Source of the DNA: JAZDOT01 sp043798355
Lineage (GTDB): Bacteria > Patescibacteriota > Gracilibacteria > Peribacterales > Peribacteraceae
Assembly: GCA_043798355.1 (NCBI GenBank)
Contig: JAZDOT010000025.1
Coordinates: 1 to 15,700, forward strand
Direction of reading: 5' to 3'
Length of the DNA stretch: 15,700 nt
How positions within the stretch are numbered: position 1 is the stretch's first letter; every line of letters starts with the position of its first letter. The notes under the pieces are model-generated. The model saw nothing but the letters and a program-made list of their open reading frames with translations, had not been told where the DNA came from and searched no databases. Below are positions 5,576 through 12,773 of this stretch, in pieces. A program made the position numbers and the translations under genes.

Positions 5576-7723
5576 ATGAACCAGAGCGATGCAAAGAAGC
5601 GGATCGAGAGCCTGAAAAAGGAGATTTGGCGCCTGAATAAGGCGTACTTCATCGAGAACAGGACGGATGTGTCGGAAGACGTGCGCGATGCGCTCAAGCA
5701 GGAACTCATAGGGCTGGAACGGGAATACCCGGATCTCATCACCCCGGACTCCCCCACCCAGCGCGTCGGCGCTCCGCTCGACGGACGCCTCCCCAAAGTG
5801 CGCCACCTCTCGCCGAAAGAATCCCTCACGGACGCTTTCTCGCACGAGGAACTGGAGGACTGGTTCGACCAGATGAAGCGGTCCCTCGGGAAACCAGACG
5901 CGACCTTCCAGCTCATCGCGGAACTGAAGATTGACGGGCTGAACATCTCCCTCGTCTATGAAAAACGGCACGGGGAAGACCGCTACGACCTCAGGCGCGC
6001 CGTCACGCGCGGCAACGGCATCGAAGGAGAGGATGTGACGCACAGCGTGAAGACCATCGAATCCGTTCCGCTCTCGTTCTCCCCTAAGAGAAAGAATACC
6101 GAACTCCCGCGCTTCCTCGAGATCTCCGGTGAGGTGTACATGACGAAAGCCGCCCTCAGCCGCCTCAATAAGAATCTGCCCACAGAAGAGCAGTTCGCAA
6201 ATCCCCGCAATGCCGCCGCGGGGAGCGTGCGCCAGCTGGATCCGAAGATCGCCGCCTCGCGGGATTTGCAGCTCTTCTGCTATGCCCTGGACCCAAACGG
6301 CTTCACGGCCCTCGAGATCGGGAGCCAGAAGGAGCTGATGGAATTCCTGCAGGAGAGCGGGTTTCCGGTGAACCGCGAGTACCGGATGTGCCGGAGTCTC
6401 GCGGAAGCGGAGAAGATGTTCACCCACTTCGGGGACATCCGGGAATCCCTCCCCTTCGATATCGACGGCGTTGTTTTGAAAATCAATGACCGGCGAGAGC
6501 AGCACGACCTCGGCTCCACCGCCAAGGCGCCGCGCTGGGCGCGGGCGTACAAGTTCCCGGCCGAAGAGAAGACGGCACAGATCCTCGACATTACGCTACA
6601 GGTCGGACGTACGGGCGCCATCACGCCTGTCGCGCACCTGACACCGACTCCGATCGCCCAGACGACGGTGACGCGCGCCACGCTCCATAACGAGGACGAG
6701 ATCCTGCGCCTCGATGTCCGAATAGGCGATACCGTTGTCGTCCGGAAAGCGGGCGACGTCATCCCGGAAGTCGTTTCCGTCCTCAGGAATCTGCGGCCGA
6801 AGAACGCGAAACCGTTCCATTACCCGGCCGCCTGCCCCAGTTGCTCCACCCCCCTCGTGCGGCCCGAAGGCGAAGCCGTCCACCGCTGCCCGAACCCGCA
6901 CTGCGAGGCGGCTCTGCAGGAACGGATCGAACACCTCGCTTCGCGCTACGCCTTCAACATCGAAGGACTGGGGAAGGAGACGGTCGAGGCGCTCCTCGAG
7001 CAGGGGCTCATTCAGGATGCCGCAGACATCTTCACCCTCACGGCGGACGATCTCGCGGATCTCCCGCTCTTCAAGGAAAAGAAAACGGAAAATCTTCTGA
7101 ACGCCATTGATCGCGCGAAGCACATCGCCCTCGGGCGCTTCCTCTTCGGCCTCGGCATCCGCCACATCGGACGCGAGACGGCGGATCTGCTCGCCCGACG
7201 CATCGCATGGCCGGGGAAGAAGCTCACGATCGAACACACGGCTCCCGACCGCGCCCAGACCTCCCTCTTCGGCGATACGAAAGAATCGAGGATGGTGCAC
7301 GGGGTGCGCCCGACCGACATCGCGAAGACTCTGGATGCCATGTCCGAGGAAGAACTTTCGGCTATCGAGGGGGTCGGCCCCGTGGTCGCGGAGTCCGTGC
7401 TCCAGTGGATGAAAGAGGAAAAGAACCGCTCGCTCCTCAGGAAAATGGAGAAGGCCGACGTGGTCGCCGTGCAGAGCGAAGGGAGCCATGCCCCGCAAAT
7501 CTTCGCAGGAAAAACGTTCGTCCTCACGGGCTCCCTTCCGACCCTCAGCCGCGAAGAGGCCAAATCCCTCATCAAGGAGCGGGGGGGATCGGTGAGCTCC
7601 GCGGTGAGCAAGAAGACGGATTTCCTCCTCCTCGGTTCCGATCCCGGGAGCAAAGCGGATGAAGCGGAGAAGCTTTCCGTTCCGCACATCGATGAGGCAA
7701 AATTTTTGAAGATGATCGAGTGA
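5576..7723 (+). CDS. ligA: NAD+-dependent DNA ligase LigA
   Basis: This 715-residue protein seals nicks in DNA during replication and repair, using NAD+ as adenylate donor. The order is: helical Ia domain (1-65, with the YY-like tyrosine region and D58-SPT motif), adenylation domain with the active-site lysine Lys118 in ELKIDG, then EGEDVT (150-155), SGEVYM (184-189) and NPRNAAAGS (209-217). An OB fold follows (about 325-405), then a Cys4 zinc finger (Cys420, 423, 438, 443), helix-hairpin-helix repeats (445-612) and a C-terminal BRCT domain (about 638-715). All catalytic motifs are intact. Compared with the E. coli enzyme there is an extra stretch of about 40 residues within the HhH region (about 544-584). 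The ATG at 5576 is chosen because it directly precedes the usual Ia helix; the open frame further upstream lies antisense to the small divergent gene. Confidence 0.97.
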   Translation: MNQSDAKKRIESLKKEIWRLNKAYFIENRTDVSEDVRDALKQELIGLEREYPDLITPDSPTQRVGAPLDGRLPKVRHLSPKESLTDAFSHEELEDWFDQMKRSLGKPDATFQLIAELKIDGLNISLVYEKRHGEDRYDLRRAVTRGNGIEGEDVTHSVKTIESVPLSFSPKRKNTELPRFLEISGEVYMTKAALSRLNKNLPTEEQFANPRNAAAGSVRQLDPKIAASRDLQLFCYALDPNGFTALEIGSQKELMEFLQESGFPVNREYRMCRSLAEAEKMFTHFGDIRESLPFDIDGVVLKINDRREQHDLGSTAKAPRWARAYKFPAEEKTAQILDITLQVGRTGAITPVAHLTPTPIAQTTVTRATLHNEDEILRLDVRIGDTVVVRKAGDVIPEVVSVLRNLRPKNAKPFHYPAACPSCSTPLVRPEGEAVHRCPNPHCEAALQERIEHLASRYAFNIEGLGKETVEALLEQGLIQDAADIFTLTADDLADLPLFKEKKTENLLNAIDRAKHIALGRFLFGLGIRHIGRETADLLARRIAWPGKKLTIEHTAPDRAQTSLFGDTKESRMVHGVRPTDIAKTLDAMSEEELSAIEGVGPVVAESVLQWMKEEKNRSLLRKMEKADVVAVQSEGSHAPQIFAGKTFVLTGSLPTLSREEAKSLIKERGGSVSSAVSKKTDFLLLGSDPGSKADEAEKLSVPHIDEAKFLKMIE

Positions 7724-7754
7724 TCCCGGAAGAGCGTGCCCGCAGGAAAGCATC

Positions 7755-8249
7755 CTACACGGACTGCGCCTGCATTGTGTTCGCCTCCACGGCAGGAGTC
7801 AGCGATGCGATGCCGACGGCCGGGGAGAGAGCGAAAGCAACTTCTTCGACATGCGGCTCCGGAGAGCCGTTCAGATGTGGAAAAGCCACCCGAAGCAATA
7901 ACTGACGATCTCTGATGCAGTGCTCAACGACAAGGTGGTCGCACGTCCTTGCGACTCCGACATCTCCATGCGCCCTTTCACTCAAGAGATACTTCAGTGT
8001 ACGCAGGTGCGCCAATAAACGGAACCCCAGAGAAGACATTTCTCTCAGGAAAACATCCGTCGGCACGTTGTGATCGTCACAGATGGCCCGCGCATGGGAT
8101 GCGAAGAGACGAACCCAAAGAGTAATCAATTCGTTATAAGGAACCTTCTCCACCCGAACGAGGTCTCCCATGCCATCAACACAGCACAACTGTGTCGCAA
8201 TCCACCCCCCGAGATCGACCGGATCGCCGTTGGAAGCATGGAGTGTCAT
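7755..8249 (-). CDS. Hypothetical protein
   Basis: This 164-residue protein is of no recognised family. It has a mixed N-terminus (1-35), a likely helical stretch rich in Leu, Arg and Ala (about 36-90), and a C-terminal part with a LLRVAFPHL strand-like segment and several His and Cys residues. No signal peptide or membrane segment is visible. It is convergent with ligA, whose stop is 31 bases away, and no terminator is evident between them. The ATG at 8249 is preferred over the in-frame TTG at 8270, because a TGATAAAAT extended -10 box (8274-8282) predicts a transcript start downstream of that TTG. The upstream region is AT-rich. Composition and promoter make it a plausible real gene, but function is unknown. 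Confidence 0.6.
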   Translation of the reverse strand: MTLHASNGDPVDLGGWIATQLCCVDGMGDLVRVEKVPYNELITLWVRLFASHARAICDDHNVPTDVFLREMSSLGFRLLAHLRTLKYLLSERAHGDVGVARTCDHLVVEHCIRDRQLLLRVAFPHLNGSPEPHVEEVAFALSPAVGIASLTPAVEANTMQAQSV

Positions 8250-8273
8250 GGAAACTTGACTAATATCCAATAT

Positions 8274-8282
8274 ATTTTATCA
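8274..8282 (-). promoter_or_regulatory. Extended -10 promoter of the hypothetical gene
   Basis: TGATAAAAT on the minus strand matches TGnTATAAT with one change in the hexamer. The expected transcript start leaves a leader of about 18 bases before the ATG at 8249. Confidence 0.45.
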
Positions 8283-8346
8283 CAATCTATCTTTCTGAGA
8301 AAGTACTCTGCCGCGCATGAGAGTCAAGAAAAACGTTTCTCCGCGC

Positions 8347-9303
8347 TCACGATAAAACCGCATTGAAGAGATACCCCGTCAGGATGATCCCGACGGAGAG
8401 GATGGCAACGTAGAGCGCGAGCAGCTTCGTCTTCATGACTCTGCGTAAAATGATCATCTCAGGAACGGAGAGCGCCGTCACGGCCATCATGAAGGCGAGC
8501 GCCGTCCCCATGGGGAGCCCCTTTTCCATGAGCGCGTGCACGATGGGCACCGTCCCGGCGGCATTGGAGTAGAGGGGAACGCCGATGAGGACAGCGATGG
8601 GAACCGCGAAGGGGTTTCCCCGGTCGGCGATGCTGACCAGGAGATCGGCGGGAGCGTATCCGTGGATGGCGGCCCCTGCGCCGACACCCAGGAGCACATA
8701 GGGGAACACGTGCTTCAGGAGATTGCGGGTGTAGCGAAAGGCCTTCCGGAGACGATCATGCATCGTGAGCGTCCCCGCGACCGCCTGCCTAGAAGCGCTC
8801 TCCGAAAAGACGAGGAGGTGTTCGAGGTGGAACCTCCCGAGGATGAAACCGGTGATGATGGCGAGGGAAACGCCTGAGCCGATGTAGAGCGCCATGACCT
8901 TCCACCCGAAGAGGGAGAGCAGGAGCACCGCGGCGACTTCGTTCACCATCGGGGCGGAGACGATGTAGGAGAACGCCACTCCGAGCGGTACGCCGCTCTC
9001 GATCATCCCGAGGAAGAGGGGGATGGCGGAACACGAGCAGAACGGCGTGACGATGCCGATGCAGGCGGCGAGCACATGCCCGACGATGGGGAACCTCTGT
9101 GCGAGCAGCGTTCGGATCCTCTCCGGCGGCAGAAAAGACCGCAGGAACGTCACGATGAAGATGATGACCGTGAGGAGGATGAAGATCTTGAGCGTGTCGT
9201 ACACGAAGAAATGGACTGTTTCCGCCACGCGCCCTTCGGTCAGGCGCAGAACGGAATACGTCATCCAGTCGGCGAAGGAGAGGAGCGGGGCGAAGGGGGA
9301 CAT
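8347..9303 (-). CDS. ArsP/DUF318-type permease (COG0701 family)
   Basis: This 318-residue integral membrane protein has about eight predicted spans. It has the two-fold architecture of the ArsP_1/DUF318 permease family: a first half containing TPFCSCSAIPLFLGM (86-100, with Cys89 and Cys91) and SAPMVNE (116-122), and a second half with the related GVPLYSNAAGTVPI (241-254). The Cys-x-Cys in the membrane is the hallmark of the family, whose studied members include an exporter of methylated trivalent arsenicals; many others have unknown substrates. No arsR, arsenate reductase or thioredoxin-like partner lies nearby, so the substrate is open. The ATG at 9303 is chosen over one 22 codons upstream: it begins the usual short N-terminus, and a TGCTATGAT extended -10 box ends exactly 6 bases before it, making the longer start untranscribable from that promoter. 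Confidence 0.9.
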   Translation of the reverse strand: MSPFAPLLSFADWMTYSVLRLTEGRVAETVHFFVYDTLKIFILLTVIIFIVTFLRSFLPPERIRTLLAQRFPIVGHVLAACIGIVTPFCSCSAIPLFLGMIESGVPLGVAFSYIVSAPMVNEVAAVLLLSLFGWKVMALYIGSGVSLAIITGFILGRFHLEHLLVFSESASRQAVAGTLTMHDRLRKAFRYTRNLLKHVFPYVLLGVGAGAAIHGYAPADLLVSIADRGNPFAVPIAVLIGVPLYSNAAGTVPIVHALMEKGLPMGTALAFMMAVTALSVPEMIILRRVMKTKLLALYVAILSVGIILTGYLFNAVLS

Positions 9304-9309
9304 GGGAGG

Positions 9310-9318
9310 ATCATAGCA
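9310..9318 (-). promoter_or_regulatory. Extended -10 promoter of the permease gene, probably leaderless
   Basis: TGCTATGAT on the minus strand has five of six -10 bases plus the TGn extension. It ends 6 bases before the ATG at 9303, so the expected start of transcription is the A of the ATG. The -35 region is poor (TTCTTG at 16 bases). Confidence 0.65.
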
Positions 9319-9388
9319 AAACCTCGCTGAACAAGAATGAGGGTTCTCCTCCAACAGGAACAAACGCACAGAAAAATTCTTCTTTGTA

Positions 9389-9416
9389 TTGTGCCGGAGA
9401 GAGACCTTGCTACACT
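9389..9416 (+). promoter_or_regulatory. Promoter of tRNA-Leu
   Basis: TTGTGC (9389-9394), a 16-base spacer and TACACT (9411-9416), with a TGC extension in front of the -10, predict a start at about 9423, nine bases before the mature tRNA 5' end. Confidence 0.6.
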
Positions 9417-9431
9417 CAGTCCCGCCTGTTT

Positions 9432-9518
9432 GCCCAGGTGGCGAAATTGGTAGACGCGCCAGCTTGAGGGGCTGGTGGGAGCAATCCTATGGAGGTTCAA
9501 ATCCTCTCCTGGGCACCA
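9432..9518 (+). tRNA. tRNA-Leu (anticodon GAG)
   Basis: This is a class II tRNA with a 7-bp acceptor stem (gcccagg / cctgggc), the D-arm sequence gcgaaattggtagacgc, and an anticodon stem ccagc/gctgg around the loop ttgaggg, which gives anticodon GAG at 9466-9468. It has a long variable arm, a T-arm with ggttcaaatcc, and CCA encoded at 9516-9518. It reads CUC and CUU leucine codons. No intron is present. It stands alone between the divergent permease gene and a convergent small gene. No terminator hairpin is seen in 9519-9606. Confidence 0.98.
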
Positions 9519-9606
9519 TTCGACTCACACCACACATACCACGGCTTCCGGGTCAGGCGAGCGCTGCACAGAAGCATTCTTACTACATCCGAAGCACACC
9601 AAAGAA

Positions 9607-9924
9607 TCAGGAAGCGGGCGTCAGCCGACCTTCCCCCTTATAGATTCTCTCTACATCCGGAGTCTCCCTAGCATCTAATGCCATATCCTCTGCCACTGCC
9701 GGGTCTACAAACACCTCACTGTCGACGGGATCAACCCCATCCTCAATCACGATAGGCTCTCCATAATATACAGCATGCCCGATCTCAGCAGGAGGAACTG
9801 GAGCGTGCACAAGCCTGTCCGTTCTTCTTGTAACTGCAACAAGCAACCTTTCTACAGACATTTGAGCAGCCACCCCTCTCGGGATTACATCGCCCCGACT
9901 GTCGTCAGATTCTCTTAAAGGCAT
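9607..9924 (-). CDS. Small acidic hypothetical protein
   Basis: This 105-residue protein is of no recognised family. It is rich in Asp, Glu, Val and Pro, and has no signal peptide or membrane segment. A middle segment (about 47-80) holds alternating hydrophobic and acidic residues that could form beta strands. It is supported by a well-spaced promoter just upstream (TTGACT, 16 bases, TACTAT) and a normal ATG. The leader of about 30 bases has no clear Shine-Dalgarno sequence. It is convergent with the tRNA-Leu gene, 88 bases away. The role is unknown, and a spurious frame cannot be excluded. Confidence 0.5.
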   Translation of the reverse strand: MPLRESDDSRGDVIPRGVAAQMSVERLLVAVTRRTDRLVHAPVPPAEIGHAVYYGEPIVIEDGVDPVDSEVFVDPAVAEDMALDARETPDVERIYKGEGRLTPAS

Positions 9925-9953
9925 AGTTGATTAGGGAAAAGAAATTGGGGCTA

Positions 9954-9981
9954 ATAGTATTACGGACAGACCACAAGTCAA
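9954..9981 (-). promoter_or_regulatory. Promoter of the small acidic protein gene
   Basis: TTGACT (9976-9981), five of six bases of the -35 consensus, is followed after 16 bases by TACTAT (9954-9959). The region is AT-rich. It reads towards the ATG at 9924. Confidence 0.5.
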
Positions 9982-10087
9982 TCAAATCAACCCGTCAATG
10001 TTTACAAACCATAACTTTTAGGCTTACCAATGGCCAAAAAGGGGTGATCTGGAACTTGTGGTTTGTGAAGCGGACTCCACACGATAG

Positions 10088-10139
10088 AGCTTCTTAGCTT
10101 GCTCGCCCTGAGCGAAGCCGAAGGGTAGCTTCTTAGCTT
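10088..10139. repeat. 13-bp direct repeat flanking a 26-bp element
   Basis: The 13-mer agcttcttagctt occurs at 10088-10100 and again at 10127-10139. Between them lie 26 bases containing ccctgagcgaagccgaaggg, which partly pairs with gcttgctc just before it to form a small hairpin. The second copy ends next to the stop of purB (10141). The layout resembles a short inserted element with a target duplication, or a small 3' structure ending the purB transcript. The rest of the gap to 9925 holds only the promoter noted above. Confidence 0.6.
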
Positions 10140-10140
10140 T

Positions 10141-11448
10141 TTAGGACTTCGCCTTGAGCCGTTTCTTCTCCTCCTTCGACAACGGCAGCGTGTTGATAAA
10201 GGCATTCATCTTCTCATGCGTCACCTGCTTCCCCCGTGTGAGCGATTTCAATTTCTCATAGGCACCCGAAACTCCCCTCTTCCGAAGAAGTGTCTGGATG
10301 GCTTCGGCGCGCACTTCCGGATGCATCTCCAGTTCGCGCTTGAGAGTCGTTCGATCGAGACCGATCTTCGAGAGTCCCTTCAGAAGAGAATGGAGGGCGA
10401 GGAAGTGATAGCCGAATGCGCTGCCTATCGATCGCTGTACGGTGGAGTCCGAGAGATCTCGCTGGAGGCGACTCACCGGTAATTTCTCGGCAAAATGTCC
10501 GAAGAGGGCACTCCCGAGACCCAGGTTTCCCTCGGCATTCTCGAAATCGATGGGGTTCACTTTATGGGGCATGGTGGAGGAACCGACTTCTCCTGCAACG
10601 ACCTTCTGCTTGAAGACACCCCGTGAAATGTACATCCAGACATCGCGGCAGAAGCCGATGAGGATGGTATCGATGCGCTGGAAGATATGGCTCAGCTCGG
10701 CAAGGTCATCGTGAGGATTGATCTGCGTCGTCGCAGTCAGAGGAATCAATCTCAGAGAACGGACGAATTTTTTTCCGAAACGCTCCCAGTCGATGTCCGG
10801 ATATGCTGCACGGTGCGCGGAAAAATTCCCGACGGCGCCGCCAAATTTTCCCTGCATCCGGAAAGCATCGAGGTGCACAAGCTGCCGTTCAAGCCGCTCT
10901 GCAAAGACCGCGAACTCTTTTCCGACGGTCGTGGGTGTGGCGGGCTGGCCGTGCGTCAGACTGAGCATGGGAACGCTCTTCCAGCTCCGTGCGAAGCGCT
11001 GCAACGTGCGGAGAAGCAGGCGCAGGCGCGGACGGAGAACGGCACGCAGGGCATCCGAAATGAGCAGACCGTACGCGAGATTATTCACGTCCTCGCTCGT
11101 GAGGGCGAAGTGGACGAACTCGGCGAAGTTTCGGAGGACAGCGATCTTCTGCATTTTGCCCTTCAGGTAATACTCCACGGCCTTCACGTCATGCTTGGTC
11201 TTCTTCTCGATAGCCTTGATCTCCTCCGCCTGACGCTCACCGAACGCATCGACAATTTTACGAAGGGCAGAGCGCTGACCCGCCGTGCATTTCTTGAGTT
11301 CCCGCACTTCCTTCAGATCGCCCAAGGCAATGAAGTATTCGATCTCGATCTGCACCCTCGCGCGCATCAATGCTTCTTCGCTGAAATAGGGAAGGAGCGG
11401 CTCCGTGATCTTCCGGTAGCGGCCGTCGAGGGGGGAGAGGGCTGTCAT
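10141..11448 (-). CDS. purB: Adenylosuccinate lyase
   Basis: This 435-residue protein of the fumarase/aspartase superfamily cleaves adenylosuccinate to AMP and fumarate, and SAICAR to AICAR, in purine synthesis. It is of the E. coli PurB type: the start matches SPLDGRYR (5-12), with KKTKHDVKAVEYYL (82-95), TSEDVNNLAYG (117-127), the general-acid His in THGQPATPTTVGKE (165-178), and the flexible signature loop with catalytic Ser in GSSTMPHKVNPIDFENAEGN (289-308). Length is slightly short of the E. coli protein (456), but no motif is missing. The ATG at 11448 is chosen over one 10 codons upstream because the N-terminal SPLDGRY motif then sits at the usual distance, and because an extended -10 box ends exactly 6 bases before it. 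No other purine genes are in the window. It lies 41 bases after the barrel-protein gene but has its own promoter. Confidence 0.96.
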   Translation of the reverse strand: MTALSPLDGRYRKITEPLLPYFSEEALMRARVQIEIEYFIALGDLKEVRELKKCTAGQRSALRKIVDAFGERQAEEIKAIEKKTKHDVKAVEYYLKGKMQKIAVLRNFAEFVHFALTSEDVNNLAYGLLISDALRAVLRPRLRLLLRTLQRFARSWKSVPMLSLTHGQPATPTTVGKEFAVFAERLERQLVHLDAFRMQGKFGGAVGNFSAHRAAYPDIDWERFGKKFVRSLRLIPLTATTQINPHDDLAELSHIFQRIDTILIGFCRDVWMYISRGVFKQKVVAGEVGSSTMPHKVNPIDFENAEGNLGLGSALFGHFAEKLPVSRLQRDLSDSTVQRSIGSAFGYHFLALHSLLKGLSKIGLDRTTLKRELEMHPEVRAEAIQTLLRKRGVSGAYEKLKSLTRGKQVTHEKMNAFINTLPLSKEEKKRLKAKS

Positions 11449-11454
11449 GAACAC

Positions 11455-11463
11455 ACTGTACCA
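11455..11463 (-). promoter_or_regulatory. Extended -10 promoter of purB, probably leaderless
   Basis: TGGTACAGT on the minus strand (TGn plus a TACAGT hexamer) ends 6 bases before the purB ATG at 11448, predicting a transcript that begins at the start codon. No convincing -35 box is seen. Confidence 0.5.
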
Positions 11464-11489
11464 CAGAACCCACTCCAAAGGCTTCTGCG

Positions 11490-12773
11490 TTAGAGATCCT
11501 GCAAAAAGATAGCTGCGTTCAACGCATGACAGACGGCATCTGTCCGTACCACTGGTTGTTGTTCGCTCCAGAGCACACCGCCGAGGGAGCGCTGTGGATG
11601 AGGATATGTCCTGGATCGTTCATCCGTCACTGCGTAACGGAAGACCCAGACAAGTCCTCGATTGGCAGCCTGCGTATATGCATCACAATGAGAACGCCTC
11701 CGCTCGTAGCACCGCTTCGCAACGGCAGTCATGACCTCGCTGATCCATCCTGTTCCGCTCGTAGAGAACGAATCGTGCCATCGCCCGTATCGTTCCGGCT
11801 GACGTACGTCGTGATACTGCTTCGCAACGAGCGTCTCACTGCATGCAAAAAGCTGTTCCTCGTACACCGTGTCTCCGCTGGCACCGGTATAGTCCAGAAA
11901 CGCCATGATGATCCATGAGCTCGAAACCGGATTGGGCGTCCTGTAGTCATCCCCAACGTAACATCCCTCTTCGTTCACTTTCGTCATGAGAAAAGAGGCC
12001 AGTTTCTGCGCCGGTTTCAGATAGCGATCGTCCTTTGTGTGCACAGAGAGCCGCGAGAGGGCGGAGAGCACCTGGCCGTTGTAGAGCGTCGATTCTTTCT
12101 CAAAGTACTCCCAATCTTCCGCGTCATGATCTCCGCGATCATCGTGCAAGACCGGTTTCATTCCACCGTCTTCCTGTTGCATGGTGATGAGCCAATCGCC
12201 GGCAAGCCGGGCTGCATCGAGATATTCGGACTCACCCGTCAACGCAGAGAGCTCCAAAAGAGTAAAAATGGTCTTCGATGTTGTTCCGACAACATAGCGG
12301 CTGTCGCCTTTCTGGCTTTCGAGAGACCGGGAATACTCGAATGCCCCGTACGCCGCACCTTTTTCTTTCTGCTGCATCGACAGCAAGAACTCCCCCAGTT
12401 GTATCGCATCCGCGAGGAGCACCGACTCTCTGGTGCGTCGATACTCTTGCAGGAACGTGTAAGCAGTGGAAGCAGTATAAATCGTATGGACGCGCGGCTC
12501 GAGCGTGTCGTACACGGGATCGTAATACTTGTGCACGCCGTGCATATCGGGATCGATCATGCCTCGCACATACAGCAGACTCACTCTGATCTGTGCATCC
12601 AGATCCTCCGCCGTCAAATCCCGGATCTCACCTGCCCCTTCCGCTGCCTCGCCCGTCTTCCGCAGATCATGCCCACCCAGCACGTTTGCTCTGAGGGCAA
12701 TGACAGCGACACAAACAATGAGAAAGATAGCAATGCCGAAAAAAATGTTCTTACGTCTCAGCATCCTCGGCAT
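11490..12773 (-). CDS. Membrane-anchored (alpha/alpha) barrel protein, glycosidase-like fold
   Basis: This 427-residue protein has a basic N-terminus (MPRMLRRKN) and one hydrophobic segment (about 10-27) acting as signal anchor, so the rest is outside the membrane. The outer part is a run of helical hairpins with recurring patterns: A..lGefLLsMQQkekGA-YGAF (about 122-144) and AgdWLItMQQEDGGMKP (190-207), then YNGQVLSALSRL (231-242) and SSSWIIMAFL (284-293). This recalls six-hairpin glycosidase or terpenoid-cyclase-like toroids; the exact family and substrate are not recognised. Many exposed acidic and aromatic residues (for example 210-225 and 331-343) could line a sugar site. The start overlaps the 3' end of ftsH by 23 bases (14 with the ATG at 12764), so it is probably translated by coupling from the ftsH transcript. 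It may act on cell-surface glycans, but this is inference. Confidence 0.85.
   Translation of the reverse strand: MPRMLRRKNIFFGIAIFLIVCVAVIALRANVLGGHDLRKTGEAAEGAGEIRDLTAEDLDAQIRVSLLYVRGMIDPDMHGVHKYYDPVYDTLEPRVHTIYTASTAYTFLQEYRRTRESVLLADAIQLGEFLLSMQQKEKGAAYGAFEYSRSLESQKGDSRYVVGTTSKTIFTLLELSALTGESEYLDAARLAGDWLITMQQEDGGMKPVLHDDRGDHDAEDWEYFEKESTLYNGQVLSALSRLSVHTKDDRYLKPAQKLASFLMTKVNEEGCYVGDDYRTPNPVSSSWIIMAFLDYTGASGDTVYEEQLFACSETLVAKQYHDVRQPERYGRWHDSFSTSGTGWISEVMTAVAKRCYERRRSHCDAYTQAANRGLVWVFRYAVTDERSRTYPHPQRSLGGVLWSEQQPVVRTDAVCHALNAAIFLQDL

Noticed and set aside
6596..7753. 385-codon open frame on the minus strand
   Set aside because: Antisense shadow of ligA; composition is Arg/Gly/His-rich without motifs.
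9519..9606. Possible terminator after tRNA-Leu
   Set aside because: No stem followed by a T run is visible on the plus strand.
10687..11493. 268-codon open frame on the plus strand
   Set aside because: Antisense to purB, which carries complete family motifs.
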